Assembly: GCF_001475935.1 (NCBI RefSeq) | Contig: NZ_LDQA01000022.1 | Location: 124,001-188,000, forward strand | DNA: 64,000 nt | Source: Aureimonas ureilytica | GTDB lineage: Bacteria; Pseudomonadota; Alphaproteobacteria; Rhizobiales; Rhizobiaceae | Direction of reading: 5' to 3' | Shown here: in pieces, positions 32,939 through 45,038 of the stretch | How the letters are laid out: each line of letters opens with the position of its first letter | How positions within the stretch are numbered: the stretch's first letter is position 1 | Translations under genes and position numbers: made by a program | The notes under the pieces: generated by a model | Seen by the model: the letters and a program-made list of their open reading frames with translations, nothing else | What the model was told of the DNA's origin: nothing | Database searches by the model: none

Positions 32939-34483
32939 GTGAACCATGAGACGAGAGAAGGTCGAGGAGCTGCCAAGGTAAAGGACGACAAGGCTTTCGG
33001 ACGAGACGGATCGAGCGGGATGTCGCAAGGCGGCGAGCGCGCGGGCGCGGAGACGGGAGAGGCACGTGCCTCCGCCCGGCCGCAGCGCGGCGCGCCGAAT
33101 GCTGGCTCCCATCCGTCTCCATCAGCTGCCGGAAAGCCGTCCAAGCGCCAGAAGCGCCGTCGACGCAAGACCAATGCGCCTGCCGCACCGCCTCCGGGCG
33201 GATCGGCACTTCGCGAGCTGCCGCCAGCGCTGGGCGCGAAGGTGGCGGAGGCGGAGCGCGTGCTGCGCGAACGCAAAGGGCCAGCCGGCGCGCGGCCGGG
33301 TCAGGGCAAGAATCGCCGTCGACGGAAGGGCCGCGCGGGGTTCCCGGCGGCTGCTCAGCCCGCTGGCGCGGCGTCCGGCCGGCCGAGCCCCGCGCCGGTG
33401 CCACTTGCCGCGCCTCATGCGCCGAGCCGATCGGCCGCCACGCACGGCGCGCCACGCGTGCCCGCTTATGCCGCGCTTGATCTCGGCACCAACAATTGCC
33501 GGCTCCTGATCGCGGTGCCGACAAGGCCCGGGCAGTTCCGTGTCATCGACGCCTTTTCGCGCATCGTGCGGCTCGGAGAGGGGCTGGGGCGTACGGGAAG
33601 CCTCGCGGGGACCGCGATGGATCGTGCCGTCGCGGCGCTGGAAATCTGCAGCCACAAGCTGTCGGCGCGCGAGATTCGCGGTGCGCGGCTGATCGCGACC
33701 GAAGCCTGCCGATCGGCGGCTAACGGGCGCGAGTTCATCACGCGCGTTCAACGCGAAACCGGCCTGCGGCTGGAGATCGTCAGCCGCGAAACCGAGGCCC
33801 GGCTGGCCGTGTCCGGCTGCGGCTCGCTGATCGACCGATCGGCGCGCGGCGCGGTTCTGTTCGACATTGGCGGCGGCTCGACGGAAATCGCGCTTCTGGA
33901 CCTCCGGCGCGGCACCAATCGGCGGCTCGCCAACAATATCGTGGCCTGGACCTCGCTGCCGGTCGGCGTCGTCTCGCTGGCTGAAAAACACGGTGGGCGC
34001 AATGTCACGCCCGAACTGTTCGAACATATGGTGCGCGAAGTCGAGGCGATGATTCACGCCTTCCCCGGTCGCAACCGGCTGGCCGACCTCGTGGGACGGG
34101 ACGGGTTCCATCTCCTGGGGACCTCGGGCACCGTCACGACGCTGGCCGGAATCCAGCTGGGGCTGGAGCGATACGACCGGCGGCAGGTGGACGGGCTTTG
34201 GCTCAACGACCGGGATGTGGACGGCCTCGTCGGCAAGCTGCTCGGCTGGAGCTTCGAGGAGCGCGTCGCCAACCCCTGCATCGGCTCGGATCGGGCCGAT
34301 CTGGTTCTGGCGGGCTGCGCTATTCTCCAGGCCATCCGGCGCGTGTGGCCGGCCAAGGTTCTGCGTGTGGCGGACCGGGGGCTGCGTGAAGGATTGCTCA
34401 CGGAAATGATGGTGGCGGACGGCGTGTGGCGCCGCCCGGCATCCCACTTGGCAGGAACAGGACAGGCAGGATCGGACGCGTGA
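32939..34483 (+). CDS. Ppx/GppA family phosphatase with basic N-terminal extension
   Basis: About 514 residues. The C-terminal 340 residues are a Ppx/GppA exopolyphosphatase/pppGpp phosphatase domain of the ASKHA fold: [18 protein letters not shown], then [14 protein letters not shown] and [11 protein letters not shown]. Before it lies a low-complexity stretch rich in Arg, Lys, Ala and Pro, with two basic clusters (KRQKRRRRK and KNRRRRKGR), likely disordered and able to bind polyphosphate or RNA. GTG 32939 is chosen because GGAG lies 7 bases upstream; ATG 32861 and ATG 33020 are alternatives. Its stop overlaps the start of rlmE, indicating one operon. Whether the substrate is polyphosphate or pppGpp is open. 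Confidence 0.85.
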   Translation: MNHETREGRGAAKVKDDKAFGRDGSSGMSQGGERAGAETGEARASARPQRGAPNAGSHPSPSAAGKPSKRQKRRRRKTNAPAAPPPGGSALRELPPALGAKVAEAERVLRERKGPAGARPGQGKNRRRRKGRAGFPAAAQPAGAASGRPSPAPVPLAAPHAPSRSAATHGAPRVPAYAALDLGTNNCRLLIAVPTRPGQFRVIDAFSRIVRLGEGLGRTGSLAGTAMDRAVAALEICSHKLSAREIRGARLIATEACRSAANGREFITRVQRETGLRLEIVSRETEARLAVSGCGSLIDRSARGAVLFDIGGGSTEIALLDLRRGTNRRLANNIVAWTSLPVGVVSLAEKHGGRNVTPELFEHMVREVEAMIHAFPGRNRLADLVGRDGFHLLGTSGTVTTLAGIQLGLERYDRRQVDGLWLNDRDVDGLVGKLLGWSFEERVANPCIGSDRADLVLAGCAILQAIRRVWPAKVLRVADRGLREGLLTEMMVADGVWRRPASHLAGTGQAGSDA

Positions 34484-35226
34484 CAGGTTCAGGACGAGGC
34501 GACGATCGCGGGCTGACGGTCCGCGTCAAGAAGAAGCGTGGGCTGAAAGTGTCCTCCCGCCGCTGGCTGGAGCGCCAGCTGAACGATCCCTATGTCCGCC
34601 GCGCCAAGGCGGACGGCTACCGCTCGCGCGCGGCCTACAAGCTGATCGAGATGGACGATCGCTACAAGCTCCTGAAAAAGGGCATGAAGATCGTCGATCT
34701 CGGCGCCGCGCCCGGCGGCTGGTGTCAGGTCGCGGTGGAGCGCACGGCGACCAAGCCAGACGACGCGCGGGTCGTCGGCATCGACTATCTGCCGGTCGAT
34801 CCGATCCCCGGCGCGACGATTCTGGAACTCGACTTTCTCGACGACAGCGCACCCCAACGCCTGATCGAGGCTCTGGGCGGCGATCCCGACATCGTCCTGT
34901 CGGATATGGCCGCGCCCACCACGGGCCACCGCCGCACCGACCATCTGCGCACATTGCACCTGTGCGAGGTCGCGGCCGATTTCGCGATCCGCACGCTACG
35001 GCCGGGCGGGCACTTCCTGACCAAGACCTTCCAGGGCGGCACGGAAGGGGAGCTTCTGGCGCTCCTCAAGAAGAACTTCCGCTCAGTCCATCACGTGAAG
35101 CCGCCGGCGTCGCGCGACGGATCGGTGGAACTCTACGTGCTCGCCAAGGATTTTCGCGGCCGGCGCAAGCCCGACGCGGCGGGCGACGACAGCGAGCCCG
35201 AGGACGAGACGGGCGACGAGGACTGA
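34480..35226 (+). CDS. rlmE: 23S rRNA (uridine-2'-O)-methyltransferase RlmE (FtsJ)
   Basis: 248-residue FtsJ-type enzyme that methylates the 2'-OH of U2552 in the ribosomal A-loop using SAM. Motifs: [16 protein letters not shown] (catalytic Lys), [15 protein letters not shown] (SAM site), [14 protein letters not shown] (catalytic Asp) and [10 protein letters not shown] (second catalytic Lys). GTG 34480 overlaps the ppx/gppA stop by 4 bases. The acidic C-terminal tail (about 25 residues, Asp/Glu rich) is an extension beyond the E. coli protein. A terminator follows at 35249. Confidence 0.93.
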   Translation: MTGSGRGDDRGLTVRVKKKRGLKVSSRRWLERQLNDPYVRRAKADGYRSRAAYKLIEMDDRYKLLKKGMKIVDLGAAPGGWCQVAVERTATKPDDARVVGIDYLPVDPIPGATILELDFLDDSAPQRLIEALGGDPDIVLSDMAAPTTGHRRTDHLRTLHLCEVAADFAIRTLRPGGHFLTKTFQGGTEGELLALLKKNFRSVHHVKPPASRDGSVELYVLAKDFRGRRKPDAAGDDSEPEDETGDED

Positions 35227-35248
35227 TCGACCTTCACCGATACGAAAA

Positions 35249-35275
35249 GGGCGGCTCCGAAGGCCGCCCATTTTT
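35249..35275 (+). terminator. Rho-independent terminator after rlmE
   Basis: GGGCGGC (35249-35255) pairs with GCCGCCC (35263-35269), followed by A and five T residues. Confidence 0.85.
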
Positions 35276-35287
35276 ATGGGTATTGTC

Positions 35288-36676
35288 CTATTCCGCCGGA
35301 ACGCGCCGCCCCGCGACCTCCGCCCCGGCATCGGCCGGCAGGCGCAGGAAGGCGAGGGTGGAAAGCACGGTCACGACGCCGACCACGAAGAAGGCGAGCG
35401 TGAAGTCGCCGAGCATCGCGCTATCGCGCCCGTGCCAGATCATGCTGCCTTCCAGCACGGCGCCCGCCACAGCGACGCCGCCGGCAATGGCGACCTGCTG
35501 GAACGCAGCCAGAAGTGCCGTCGCGTCGCCGGTCTTGGCTTGCGGCACGTCGGCAAAGGCCAGCGTGTTGACACCCGTAAAGAAGAGCGAGCGAAAAAAG
35601 CCGCCGATCAGGAGAAGAAGCACCAGCACCGCCAGCGGCATGTCCGGCCGATAAAAGCCGAGCGCGCCCATGAGGACGCCGCCCACGACGGCCGCACTGA
35701 GCAGGGTCACCCGAAAGCCGAACTGCTTCAGGATCGGCTTCACCAGCGTCTTCATCATCATCGCCCCGCCGATCGACACGGCGCTGATCAGGCCGGACTG
35801 AAAGGGCGAGTAGCCGAAGCCGAGCTGGAGCATGAGCGGGAACAGAAACGGCACGGCGCCCGCCCCGATGCGGAACAGGCCGCCGCCGGCCACGGCCGCG
35901 CGCAGGGTCACAACACGAAAGAGACGAAGCTCCACCACGGGCCGCTCGTGCCGACGGGCATGTCTGACATAGATCAGCGCGAAGATGAGGCCCATCACGG
36001 TCGTGGCGACACCTACCGACGGCGGCAAGGCGGGCAGGGACACGACGGACAGACCGAACACGACGCCCGCGCACGCCAGACCCGACAGCACGAAACCTGG
36101 CCAGTCGAACTGCGTGTCGCGGATCGGCTCGATGAACGGCAGGAAGCGCTGCGCCAGCATCATTCCGATCACGCCGATCGGCAGGTTGATGAAGAAGATC
36201 CAGCGCCAGTCGGCATAGGTCGAGATCGCGCCGCCGAGCGGGGGGCCGATCAGCGGGCCGATCAAGGCCGGGATGGTGAACCAGGCCATGGCACCCACAA
36301 GGTCGGAGCGCGGCACCGCGCGCACCAGAAGCAGCCGCCCGACCGGCGTCATCATGGCGCCGCCGATCCCTTGGAGGAAGCGCGCGGCGACGAAGCCTCC
36401 CAGAGAATTGGCAAAACCGCAGGCCAGCGAGCCGAGCATGAAAATGCCGATCGCCATCTGGAAGACGGCGCGCGCGCCGAACCGATCCGCCATGCGGCCC
36501 GAGATCGGGATAAAGACGGCGAGCGAGACGTAATAGCTCGTCAGCGCGAGCTTGAGGGCGATCGGGCTTGCGCCGATGTCGCGGGCAATGGTCGCGAGCG
36601 AGGTCGCGATGACGGTCGAGTCGATGTTCTCCATGAACAGCGCGACGGCGAGGACGACAGGGACGATGCGTTTCAC
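35288..36676 (-). CDS. MFS transporter, DHA2-like drug:H+ antiporter
   Basis: 462-residue polytopic membrane protein. The first helix contains MENIDSTVIATSLATIARDIG, the D1 motif of the DHA2 (14-helix) group. Motif A is at GRMADRFGARAVFQMAI, and motif C-like GPLIGPPLGGAIST follows ALIGP. It probably exports a toxic compound by proton antiport; related alphaproteobacterial and E. coli proteins include the YieO/HsrA-type. Transcribed alone, convergent with rlmE. The substrate is unknown. Confidence 0.88.
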   Translation of the reverse strand: MKRIVPVVLAVALFMENIDSTVIATSLATIARDIGASPIALKLALTSYYVSLAVFIPISGRMADRFGARAVFQMAIGIFMLGSLACGFANSLGGFVAARFLQGIGGAMMTPVGRLLLVRAVPRSDLVGAMAWFTIPALIGPLIGPPLGGAISTYADWRWIFFINLPIGVIGMMLAQRFLPFIEPIRDTQFDWPGFVLSGLACAGVVFGLSVVSLPALPPSVGVATTVMGLIFALIYVRHARRHERPVVELRLFRVVTLRAAVAGGGLFRIGAGAVPFLFPLMLQLGFGYSPFQSGLISAVSIGGAMMMKTLVKPILKQFGFRVTLLSAAVVGGVLMGALGFYRPDMPLAVLVLLLLIGGFFRSLFFTGVNTLAFADVPQAKTGDATALLAAFQQVAIAGGVAVAGAVLEGSMIWHGRDSAMLGDFTLAFFVVGVVTVLSTLAFLRLPADAGAEVAGRRVPAE

Positions 36677-37075
36677 GGGACGAGAATCCGAAAGGGGCGG
36701 AACGGCTGTATCCGAACAGGCGAAAGGCGGGCGGACCCGCCATCACGCCCGCCCGGGCTGGCGCCGGGACGCGCATTCCGGCTTCCTTCGGGGTCCGGCT
36801 GGCCTGACGCAAGGGGCGAACCCCGCTGCCTCCGGTCGGGCCACGAACGAAGCCGGCGCGACTCGTACCCTGCGCTGTCGATCTTCAAGAACACCGCAAC
36901 AACGGCGGGAAGAGGGAAGCGTTGCTCGCCTCGAATGACATGACGCGCTTTTCACGAAAAGGGGAGCGCCTTGCCGCGCCCTGCTCAAATCGCATGTTGG
37001 TCTGACATTCGCGGTGACATGCTGAAGGCATCTGGCCCTTTCGCCCGGGATGCCTAGCTTGGAGGAAGAACGGCC
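36677..37075. other. Divergent intergenic region, MFS gene / MBL-fold gene
   Basis: About 400 bases holding both divergent promoters. No convincing gene. Some hairpin-forming GC-rich stretches are present on the MFS side (for example near 36727-36755). The minus-strand open frame running through it is a shadow of the MBL-fold gene. Confidence 0.35.
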
Positions 37076-39710
<2,635 letters not shown>

Positions 39711-39729
39711 TCGCTCGAAAATTTTCTGA

Positions 39730-40677
39730 TCAGATCGAGGCCGGCGGTGCTTGGGTATCGCCGGCCTTTTCGTGTCCGCTCCCCTCGGCCGGGCCGAGAC
39801 ACACGCGGATCATCTCGGCGAGACGCTCGAAATCGGAGCGCCGGCCCGACGAGGTGCGGAAGGCGAGCGCCAGATGGCGCGAGGGAACGGGGATTTCGAA
39901 GGGCAGGAAGCGGATGCCGCCGGCGCGCGCTTCCGTCTCAACCGCGCTTTGCGGCACGAGCGTGACGCCAAGCCCTCCCGCGACCATGCGCATCAACGTG
40001 GTAAGGCTCGTCGCGCCGAGCGTCGCCAGATCGCGTTGCTCTGCGATTCGGCAGACATCCAGCGCCTGATCGCGCAGGCAATGACCTTCTTCCAAGAGAA
40101 TCAGGCGCTCGCCCTCCAGCTGGCTGGGGGACACGGGGGCGGGGATGCGATCGCCGCTCCCTTCCGGCACGGCCAGCAGAAACGGGTCCTCGCAGAGCGG
40201 AATGGTCGACACTCCCTTGCGCTCCACCGGCAGCGCCTGAACCACGCAGTCGAGATCGCCGCGCGCCAACTCGTCGGCCAGAATCGCCGTGACGTTCTCC
40301 CGCACGCCCACTGTCAGGCGCGGATAGGAGCGGCCGAGTTCGGCCAGGAGCCCAGGCAGGAGATAGGGCGCGAGCGAGGCGATGATTCCGATGCGCAGCT
40401 GGCCGACGAGAAGCTCGCCATGGGCCTGCGTCAGGGCTTCGAGGTCGCGCACCTCGGCCAGAATGCGCCGCACCCGCCGCTTCACCCGCTCGCCCTCCGG
40501 CGTTACCGCGACGCCCGTGGATCGGCGCTCGAACAGGGCTGCGCCGAAATACTCCTCAAGCTGAGCGATCTGCGCCGAAAGCGCGGGCTGCGAAATGTTG
40601 AGACGGCGCGCGGCCTGCCCAAAATGCAGGGTCTCGCTGAGAGCCTCGAAATAGCGGAGCTGGCGGAGCGTGAGCAT
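39730..40677 (-). CDS. oxyR: Hydrogen-peroxide-inducible regulator OxyR (LysR family)
   Basis: 315-residue LysR-type regulator. The N-terminal helix-turn-helix covers about residues 1-60 (FGQAARRLNISQPALSAQI). The effector domain holds the redox pair Cys200 and Cys209 in EEGHCLRDQALDVC, equivalent to E. coli Cys199 and Cys208, so direct peroxide sensing by disulfide formation is expected. It is divergent from katA, its likely main target, with a 99-base shared regulatory region. The last codons overlap the guaB terminator. The assignment to OxyR rather than a generic LysR protein rests on the Cys motif and the katA neighbour. Confidence 0.93.
   Translation of the reverse strand: MLTLRQLRYFEALSETLHFGQAARRLNISQPALSAQIAQLEEYFGAALFERRSTGVAVTPEGERVKRRVRRILAEVRDLEALTQAHGELLVGQLRIGIIASLAPYLLPGLLAELGRSYPRLTVGVRENVTAILADELARGDLDCVVQALPVERKGVSTIPLCEDPFLLAVPEGSGDRIPAPVSPSQLEGERLILLEEGHCLRDQALDVCRIAEQRDLATLGATSLTTLMRMVAGGLGVTLVPQSAVETEARAGGIRFLPFEIPVPSRHLALAFRTSSGRRSDFERLAEMIRVCLGPAEGSGHEKAGDTQAPPASI
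39738..39770 (+). terminator. guaB terminator embedded in oxyR 3' coding end
   Basis: AGGCCGGCG (39738-39746) pairs with CGCCGGCCT (39759-39767), followed by TTT. The convergent oxyR stop is at 39730, so this hairpin also forms part of the last oxyR codons. Confidence 0.75.
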
Positions 40678-40776
40678 ATCGATCAGATAAACTGATCGGG
40701 AAAGATTGGAAATACGATTGGAAATTATCGAGGGAATCGGATTGGAATGGCTCCAACTTCAAGGACGGAGGTTTCC
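40678..40776. promoter_or_regulatory. oxyR-katA divergent regulatory region with candidate OxyR operator
   Basis: A perfect interrupted palindrome GATCAG-ATAAA-CTGATC lies at 40681-40697, only 3 bases from the oxyR start. It contains the T-N11-A core expected for LysR-type binding sites. The rest of the region is A/T-richer than its surroundings. GGAGGT at 40768-40773 is the katA ribosome-binding site and decides for ATG 40777 over ATG 40747. Confidence 0.6.
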
Positions 40777-42285
40777 ATGACCGACAGACCGCGGCTTACC
40801 ACGACGGCTGGCGCGCCCCTCTCCAGCAACCAGAATGCCAAGACCGTCGGCCGCAACGGACCGGTGCTTCTGGAAGATTATCAGCTGATCGAGAAGCTGG
40901 CGCACCAGAACCGCGAGCGCGTTCCCGAGCGCGTTGTCCACGCCAAGGGCTGGGGCGCCTTCGGCACGTTGACCGTCACGGACGACATCACGCGCTACAC
41001 GCGCGCGAAGGTCTTCTCCAAGGTCGGAAGCAAGACCGAGATGCTGGCCCGCTTCTCGACGGTCGCCGGCGAGCAGGGTGCGGCGGATGCCGAGCGCGAC
41101 GTGCGCGGCTTCTCGCTGAAGTTCTACACCGAGGAAGGCAACTGGGACATCGTCGGCAACAACACGCCGGTGTTCTTCGTGGCCGACCCTTACAAGTTCC
41201 CGGACTTCATCCACACGCAGAAGCGCCATCCGCGCACCAATCTGCGCTCGGCGACGGCCATGTGGGACTTCTGGTCGCTCTGCCCCGAGTCGCTGCATCA
41301 GGTGACGATCCTGATGTCGGATCGCGGCATCCCGGTCGATCCTTCCCGCATGAACGGCTACGGTTCGCACACGTTCTCGCTGTGGAACGACAAGGGCGAG
41401 CGTTTCTGGGTCAAGTTCCACTTCAAGACCCAACAGGGCCACAAGACCCTGACCAACGAGGAAGCCGAGCAGGTCATCGCGAAGTCTCGCGAGTCCTACC
41501 AGGAAGCCCTCTACGGCATGATCGAGGCCGGCAACTTCCCGAAGTGGACCATGTACATCCAGGTCATGCCTGAGATGGAAGCCGAGGAGTTCGAGCAGAA
41601 GACCGGCTGGAGCGCGTTCGATCTGACCAAGGTCTGGCCGCACGGCATGTATCCGCTCATCCGCGTCGGCGAGATGGAGTTGAACCGCAATCCGGACAAC
41701 TACTTCACCGAGATCGAGCAGTCCGCCTTCAACCCGTCCAACGTGGTGCCGGGCATCGGCTTCTCGCCGGACAAGATGCTGCAAGGTCGTCTCTTCTCGT
41801 ATCCGGACGCACATCGCTACCGCATCGGCGTCCATTACGAGTCGCTGGACGTGAACAAGCCGCGCTCGCCGGTGAACCACTACAACCGCGACGGCTCCAT
41901 GCCCTTCGGCCTGCGGACCAACCCGGACGCCTATTACGAGCCGAACTCGTTCGGCGGCCCGGTGGAAGACCCGAGCGTGGAAGAGCCGCCGCACCGCTAT
42001 AGCGGCCAGGTCGGGCGCTACGAGTACCGCGCCGAGGCCGACCACTATTCGCAGCCGCGCGCGCTGTTCAACCTGTTCGACGACGCCCACAAGCAGCGCC
42101 TGTTCAAGACGCTGGCAGGCGCCTTGCAGGGCGTGCCGGAGTTCATCGTGGAGCGTCAGCTCGCCCATTTCGACAAGGTCGACCCGGCCTATGGCGCGGG
42201 CGTGCGAAAGGCGCTGTCCGAACAGGGCCGCGACGACGCGCAGGCGAGCCTGACCACGAGCCATTCGGCGGCAGCTGCCGAGTAA
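40777..42285 (+). CDS. katA: Monofunctional heme catalase
   Basis: 502-residue small-subunit (clade 3-like) catalase that breaks hydrogen peroxide into water and oxygen. The distal His55 is in [13 protein letters not shown], the catalytic Asn in [11 protein letters not shown], and the proximal heme Tyr342 in [13 protein letters not shown]. Family signatures [19 protein letters not shown] and the NADPH-region residues are present. Length is normal. It is divergent from oxyR and is expected to be induced by peroxide through it. A GC-rich terminator follows. Confidence 0.96.
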   Translation: MTDRPRLTTTAGAPLSSNQNAKTVGRNGPVLLEDYQLIEKLAHQNRERVPERVVHAKGWGAFGTLTVTDDITRYTRAKVFSKVGSKTEMLARFSTVAGEQGAADAERDVRGFSLKFYTEEGNWDIVGNNTPVFFVADPYKFPDFIHTQKRHPRTNLRSATAMWDFWSLCPESLHQVTILMSDRGIPVDPSRMNGYGSHTFSLWNDKGERFWVKFHFKTQQGHKTLTNEEAEQVIAKSRESYQEALYGMIEAGNFPKWTMYIQVMPEMEAEEFEQKTGWSAFDLTKVWPHGMYPLIRVGEMELNRNPDNYFTEIEQSAFNPSNVVPGIGFSPDKMLQGRLFSYPDAHRYRIGVHYESLDVNKPRSPVNHYNRDGSMPFGLRTNPDAYYEPNSFGGPVEDPSVEEPPHRYSGQVGRYEYRAEADHYSQPRALFNLFDDAHKQRLFKTLAGALQGVPEFIVERQLAHFDKVDPAYGAGVRKALSEQGRDDAQASLTTSHSAAAAE

Positions 42286-42313
42286 ACCGAACGGGCATCC
42301 TTGGAAGAGGCGA

Positions 42314-42338
42314 GGGCCGGGAGCGATCCCGGCCCTTT
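42314..42338 (+). terminator. katA terminator
   Basis: GGGCCGGGA (42314-42322), GCGA loop, TCCCGGCCC (42327-42335), then TTT. Confidence 0.85.
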
Positions 42339-42428
42339 GCTTTTGCGCCGCCCCTTCGCGTCCATGGCTTGAGAAAGCGCGACCGCGAAACTACCAAGCG
42401 GGTCAGAGATACGAAGAAGGAAGCCATC

Positions 42429-43727
42429 ATGCGGCTGGGCGGACGGATCGCGGCGGCGGTCGAGGTGATCGAAGACATGACGGCACGCCGCCGTCCGGTG
42501 GCCGACGCGTTGAAGGACTGGGGCCTCGCCCATCGCTTTGCCGGCTCCGGCGACCGATCGGCGATCGGCAACATGGTCTATGATGTCTTGCGCCGCCGCC
42601 GGTCGCTGGCGCACCGCATGGGAAGCGAGGCACCGGCCGCGCTCGTTTTCGGCGCCGTGCTCGACGCGGGGCAGACGCCGGAGGCCCTGCGCGCCGCCTT
42701 GGAGGGCGATCGCTTCGCGCCGCCTTTGCCAAGTGACGACGTAATTCAGCGCTTTCTTTCAAGCGAGACTCTGAAGGACGCGCCGGAGGCCGTCGCGGCC
42801 GATGTGCCGGATTGGCTGGCCGGCCCGCTCAAGGCTTCGCTCGGCGACGATTGGATCGCGGAAGCGCAGACCCTGTCGGACCGCCCGCCGCTCGACATGC
42901 GCGCCAACCTCCTGAAGGCGGAGCGGAACGACGTTCTGGCGGACCTCAAGCCCTTCGCGGCCGAGCCGACGCCGCTCTCGCCCTGGGGCCTGCGCATCCC
43001 TCCGATCGAGGGGGAGGGGCGGCACCCCAATGTGCAGGTCGAGCGCGGCTTCCAGACCGGCCTGTTCGAGATTCAGGACGAAGGCTCGCAGATCGCCGCG
43101 CTGCTGGCGAGCGCTCAAGCTGGCACGCGCATTCTCGACTATTGCGCGGGCGCGGGCGGCAAGACGCTGGCGCTCGCCGCAGCCAGCGGCAACGCCGCCG
43201 AAATCCACGCCTTCGATGCCGACCGCCAGCGCCTCGCGCCGATCTGGGATCGCATCGCGCGCGCCGGGGCAGAGGGTGTCGAAGTTCACAGCCCCCGCGA
43301 CGATCTAGCCTCGCTCCACGGGACGATGGATCTTGTTCTGGTGGATGCGCCCTGCACGGGCGCAGGCACTTGGCGTCGCCGGCCGGATGCGAAATGGCGT
43401 CTGAGCGAGTCGCAACTGCAAAAGCGCATGGCCGAACAGGACGCGGTTCTCGAAAAAGCCTCCGCCTTCGTGAAGCCCGGCGGCCGTCTCGCCTATGTTA
43501 CCTGCTCGGTGCTGCGCGAGGAAAATGCGGCGCGCGTCGAAGCCTTTCTGGCAAGCCATCCCGAGTTTCGCCTGTGCGACGCGGAGGCGATCTGGGCCGA
43601 GACACTCCCCGGCGCTCCCCAAGCCTATCATGCGGAGCGCGTGCGCGATGGAGCGGTGCTGACGCTGACGCCGCTTCGCTCGGGAACGGACGGCTTCTTC
43701 TTCGCCATGCTGGAGCGCGCGGCATGA
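42429..43727 (+). CDS. RsmB/NOL1/NOP2-family RNA (cytosine-5) methyltransferase
   Basis: 432-residue SAM-dependent RNA m5C methyltransferase. The N-terminal NusB-like helical region (about 1-140) resembles RsmB. The catalytic domain has the SAM motif ILDYCAGAGGKTLALAA and the two functional cysteines in VDAPCTGAGTW and AYVTCSVLREEN. ATG 42429 is preceded by AAGGAAG; the longer open frame is rejected. The last base pairs overlap the start of tspO (ATGA), which overlaps a nucleosidase gene, forming a coupled three-gene operon. Whether the target is 16S C967 or another cytosine cannot be told. Confidence 0.9.
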   Translation: MRLGGRIAAAVEVIEDMTARRRPVADALKDWGLAHRFAGSGDRSAIGNMVYDVLRRRRSLAHRMGSEAPAALVFGAVLDAGQTPEALRAALEGDRFAPPLPSDDVIQRFLSSETLKDAPEAVAADVPDWLAGPLKASLGDDWIAEAQTLSDRPPLDMRANLLKAERNDVLADLKPFAAEPTPLSPWGLRIPPIEGEGRHPNVQVERGFQTGLFEIQDEGSQIAALLASAQAGTRILDYCAGAGGKTLALAAASGNAAEIHAFDADRQRLAPIWDRIARAGAEGVEVHSPRDDLASLHGTMDLVLVDAPCTGAGTWRRRPDAKWRLSESQLQKRMAEQDAVLEKASAFVKPGGRLAYVTCSVLREENAARVEAFLASHPEFRLCDAEAIWAETLPGAPQAYHAERVRDGAVLTLTPLRSGTDGFFFAMLERAA

Positions 43728-44176
43728 AGTCGGTCCTTTCGCTCGTCATTTTTCTCGCCGTTTCGCTCGGCGGCGGGGCCTGGATCGGCACGATCGCGCG
43801 GCCGGACGGATGGTATCGCCATCTCGCCAAGCCCTGGTTCAATGCGCCGGACTGGATCTTCGCGCCGGTCTGGTCGGTGCTGTATGTGCTGATCGCGCTC
43901 GCCGGCTGGCGCATCTGGCAATCGAAGAATCGCAAGGCGCTCTCGGCCTGGGTGATCCAGATGGCGCTGAACTTCCTGTGGCCGCCGCTCTTCTTCAACG
44001 CTCATGCGACCCTGCCGGCGCTGGTCGTGATCCTCGGCCTGCTCGCCTCGATCCTGATATTCTTGGGACGAACCGGCGAGCGGGATCGCTTCGCCTTCTG
44101 GTGCTTCGTGCCCTATGCCGTCTGGGTGTCCTACGCGTCGCTTCTCAACGCCGCGATCCTGAAGCTGAACGGATGA
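43724..44176 (+). CDS. tspO: TspO/MBR-family membrane protein
   Basis: 150-residue, five-helix membrane protein of the tryptophan-rich sensory protein / mitochondrial benzodiazepine receptor family, which binds porphyrins and modulates tetrapyrrole and stress responses. Typical features are KPWFNAPDWIFAPVWSVLY after the first helix, ALNFLWPPLFF in helix three and YAVWVSYASLLNAAILKLN at the end. It overlaps the rsmB-like gene by 4 bases (ATGA) and the next gene in the same way. The gene order with an rRNA methyltransferase is unusual and suggests translational coupling. Confidence 0.92.
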   Translation: MKSVLSLVIFLAVSLGGGAWIGTIARPDGWYRHLAKPWFNAPDWIFAPVWSVLYVLIALAGWRIWQSKNRKALSAWVIQMALNFLWPPLFFNAHATLPALVVILGLLASILIFLGRTGERDRFAFWCFVPYAVWVSYASLLNAAILKLNG

Positions 44177-44823
44177 GCGAAGCCACCACCCACGCCGTCG
44201 AGAACTGGGGCGGACGCCGCATTCTCTTCGTCATGGCGGCTCCCGCCGAATATGGCGCGGAGCTTCAGCGACGCATCCGGCCGCTGATGACCGGCATCGG
44301 CCCGATCGAAGCCGCGCTCGAAACCGGCATCGCCCTTCAGCGCTTGCAAGATCACGGCACGCCGCCCGATCTCCTGGTTTCGCTCGGCTCGGCCGGCGCG
44401 CGCCATCTGGAGCAGGGCCGTGTCTATCAGGCCTCCAGCGTCTCCTGGCGCGATATCGACGCCTCGCCGCTCGGCTTCACCAAGGGCGTGACGCCGCTGG
44501 TGGATCATCCGGTCGCCGTGCCGCTCGCAACGCCCTTGCCCGGCATTCCGGCCGCGCGGCTCTCCACCGGCGGCAATGTCGTGTCGGGCCTCGGCTACGA
44601 GACGATCGACGCCGATATGGTGGACATGGAAACCTTCGCCGTCTGGCGCGCGGCGCATCGCTTCGCGGTTCCCCTTCTGGCCCTTCGCGGCATTTCGGAC
44701 GGTGCGGAAGAGCTGCGCCAATACACCGACTGGACGGCGCTTCTTCCCACACTCGACCGCGAGCTGGCGCTGGCGCTCGATTCTCTCAAGCGCGGCGTAG
44801 AGGAGGGCACGCTGGCGATTTGA
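44173..44823 (+). CDS. 5'-methylthioadenosine/S-adenosylhomocysteine nucleosidase-like phosphorylase superfamily protein
   Basis: 216-residue PNP/UDP-phosphorylase-fold protein. The N-terminal strand ILFVMAAPAEYGAELQ, the nucleoside motif MTGIGPIEAALETGIAL, and the C-terminal DMVDMETFAVWRAAHRF plus RGISDGAEE (catalytic Asp) match the MTA/SAH nucleosidase family. The expected reaction removes adenine from SAH or methylthioadenosine, the by-products of SAM use. The N-terminal acidic residue cluster is weaker than in E. coli MtnN, so the substrate is not certain. ATG overlaps the tspO stop (ATGA). A hairpin follows. Confidence 0.82.
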   Translation: MSEATTHAVENWGGRRILFVMAAPAEYGAELQRRIRPLMTGIGPIEAALETGIALQRLQDHGTPPDLLVSLGSAGARHLEQGRVYQASSVSWRDIDASPLGFTKGVTPLVDHPVAVPLATPLPGIPAARLSTGGNVVSGLGYETIDADMVDMETFAVWRAAHRFAVPLLALRGISDGAEELRQYTDWTALLPTLDRELALALDSLKRGVEEGTLAI

Positions 44824-44828
44824 ATCGA

Positions 44829-44855
44829 ATCGGAGGGTCAATTCCTCCGATCTCT
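44829..44855 (+). terminator. Hairpin after the nucleosidase gene
   Basis: ATCGGAGG (44829-44836) pairs with CCTCCGAT (44844-44851), followed by CTCT. The T-run is poor, so this is a possible weak terminator of the rsmB-tspO-nucleosidase operon. Confidence 0.5.
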
Positions 44856-45038
44856 CGTGGCCATCCCCGATGCAGGGCTCGAATCGGTTTCATGAAGAAG
44901 CCTCCGGCACGGGGGGCCGCCGGCGAAGAATGACGCCCGGACCACGGCAGGACGACGCTTGCGCGACAAACCGCTCTCGGCCTTCGGTCCGGAGCGCGAG
45001 GCTCTTGCCTTTTGCAGCGCCTTATCTAGAAGTCCGCC

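Noticed and set aside
35276..36943. A 555-residue plus-strand frame opposite the MFS gene
   Set aside because: Composed of His/Arg/Asp/Gln-rich antisense sequence; the MFS transporter on the other strand has clear helices and motifs.
40747..40776. ATG 40747 as the katA start
   Set aside because: GGAGGT lies just upstream of ATG 40777 and nothing suitable precedes 40747.
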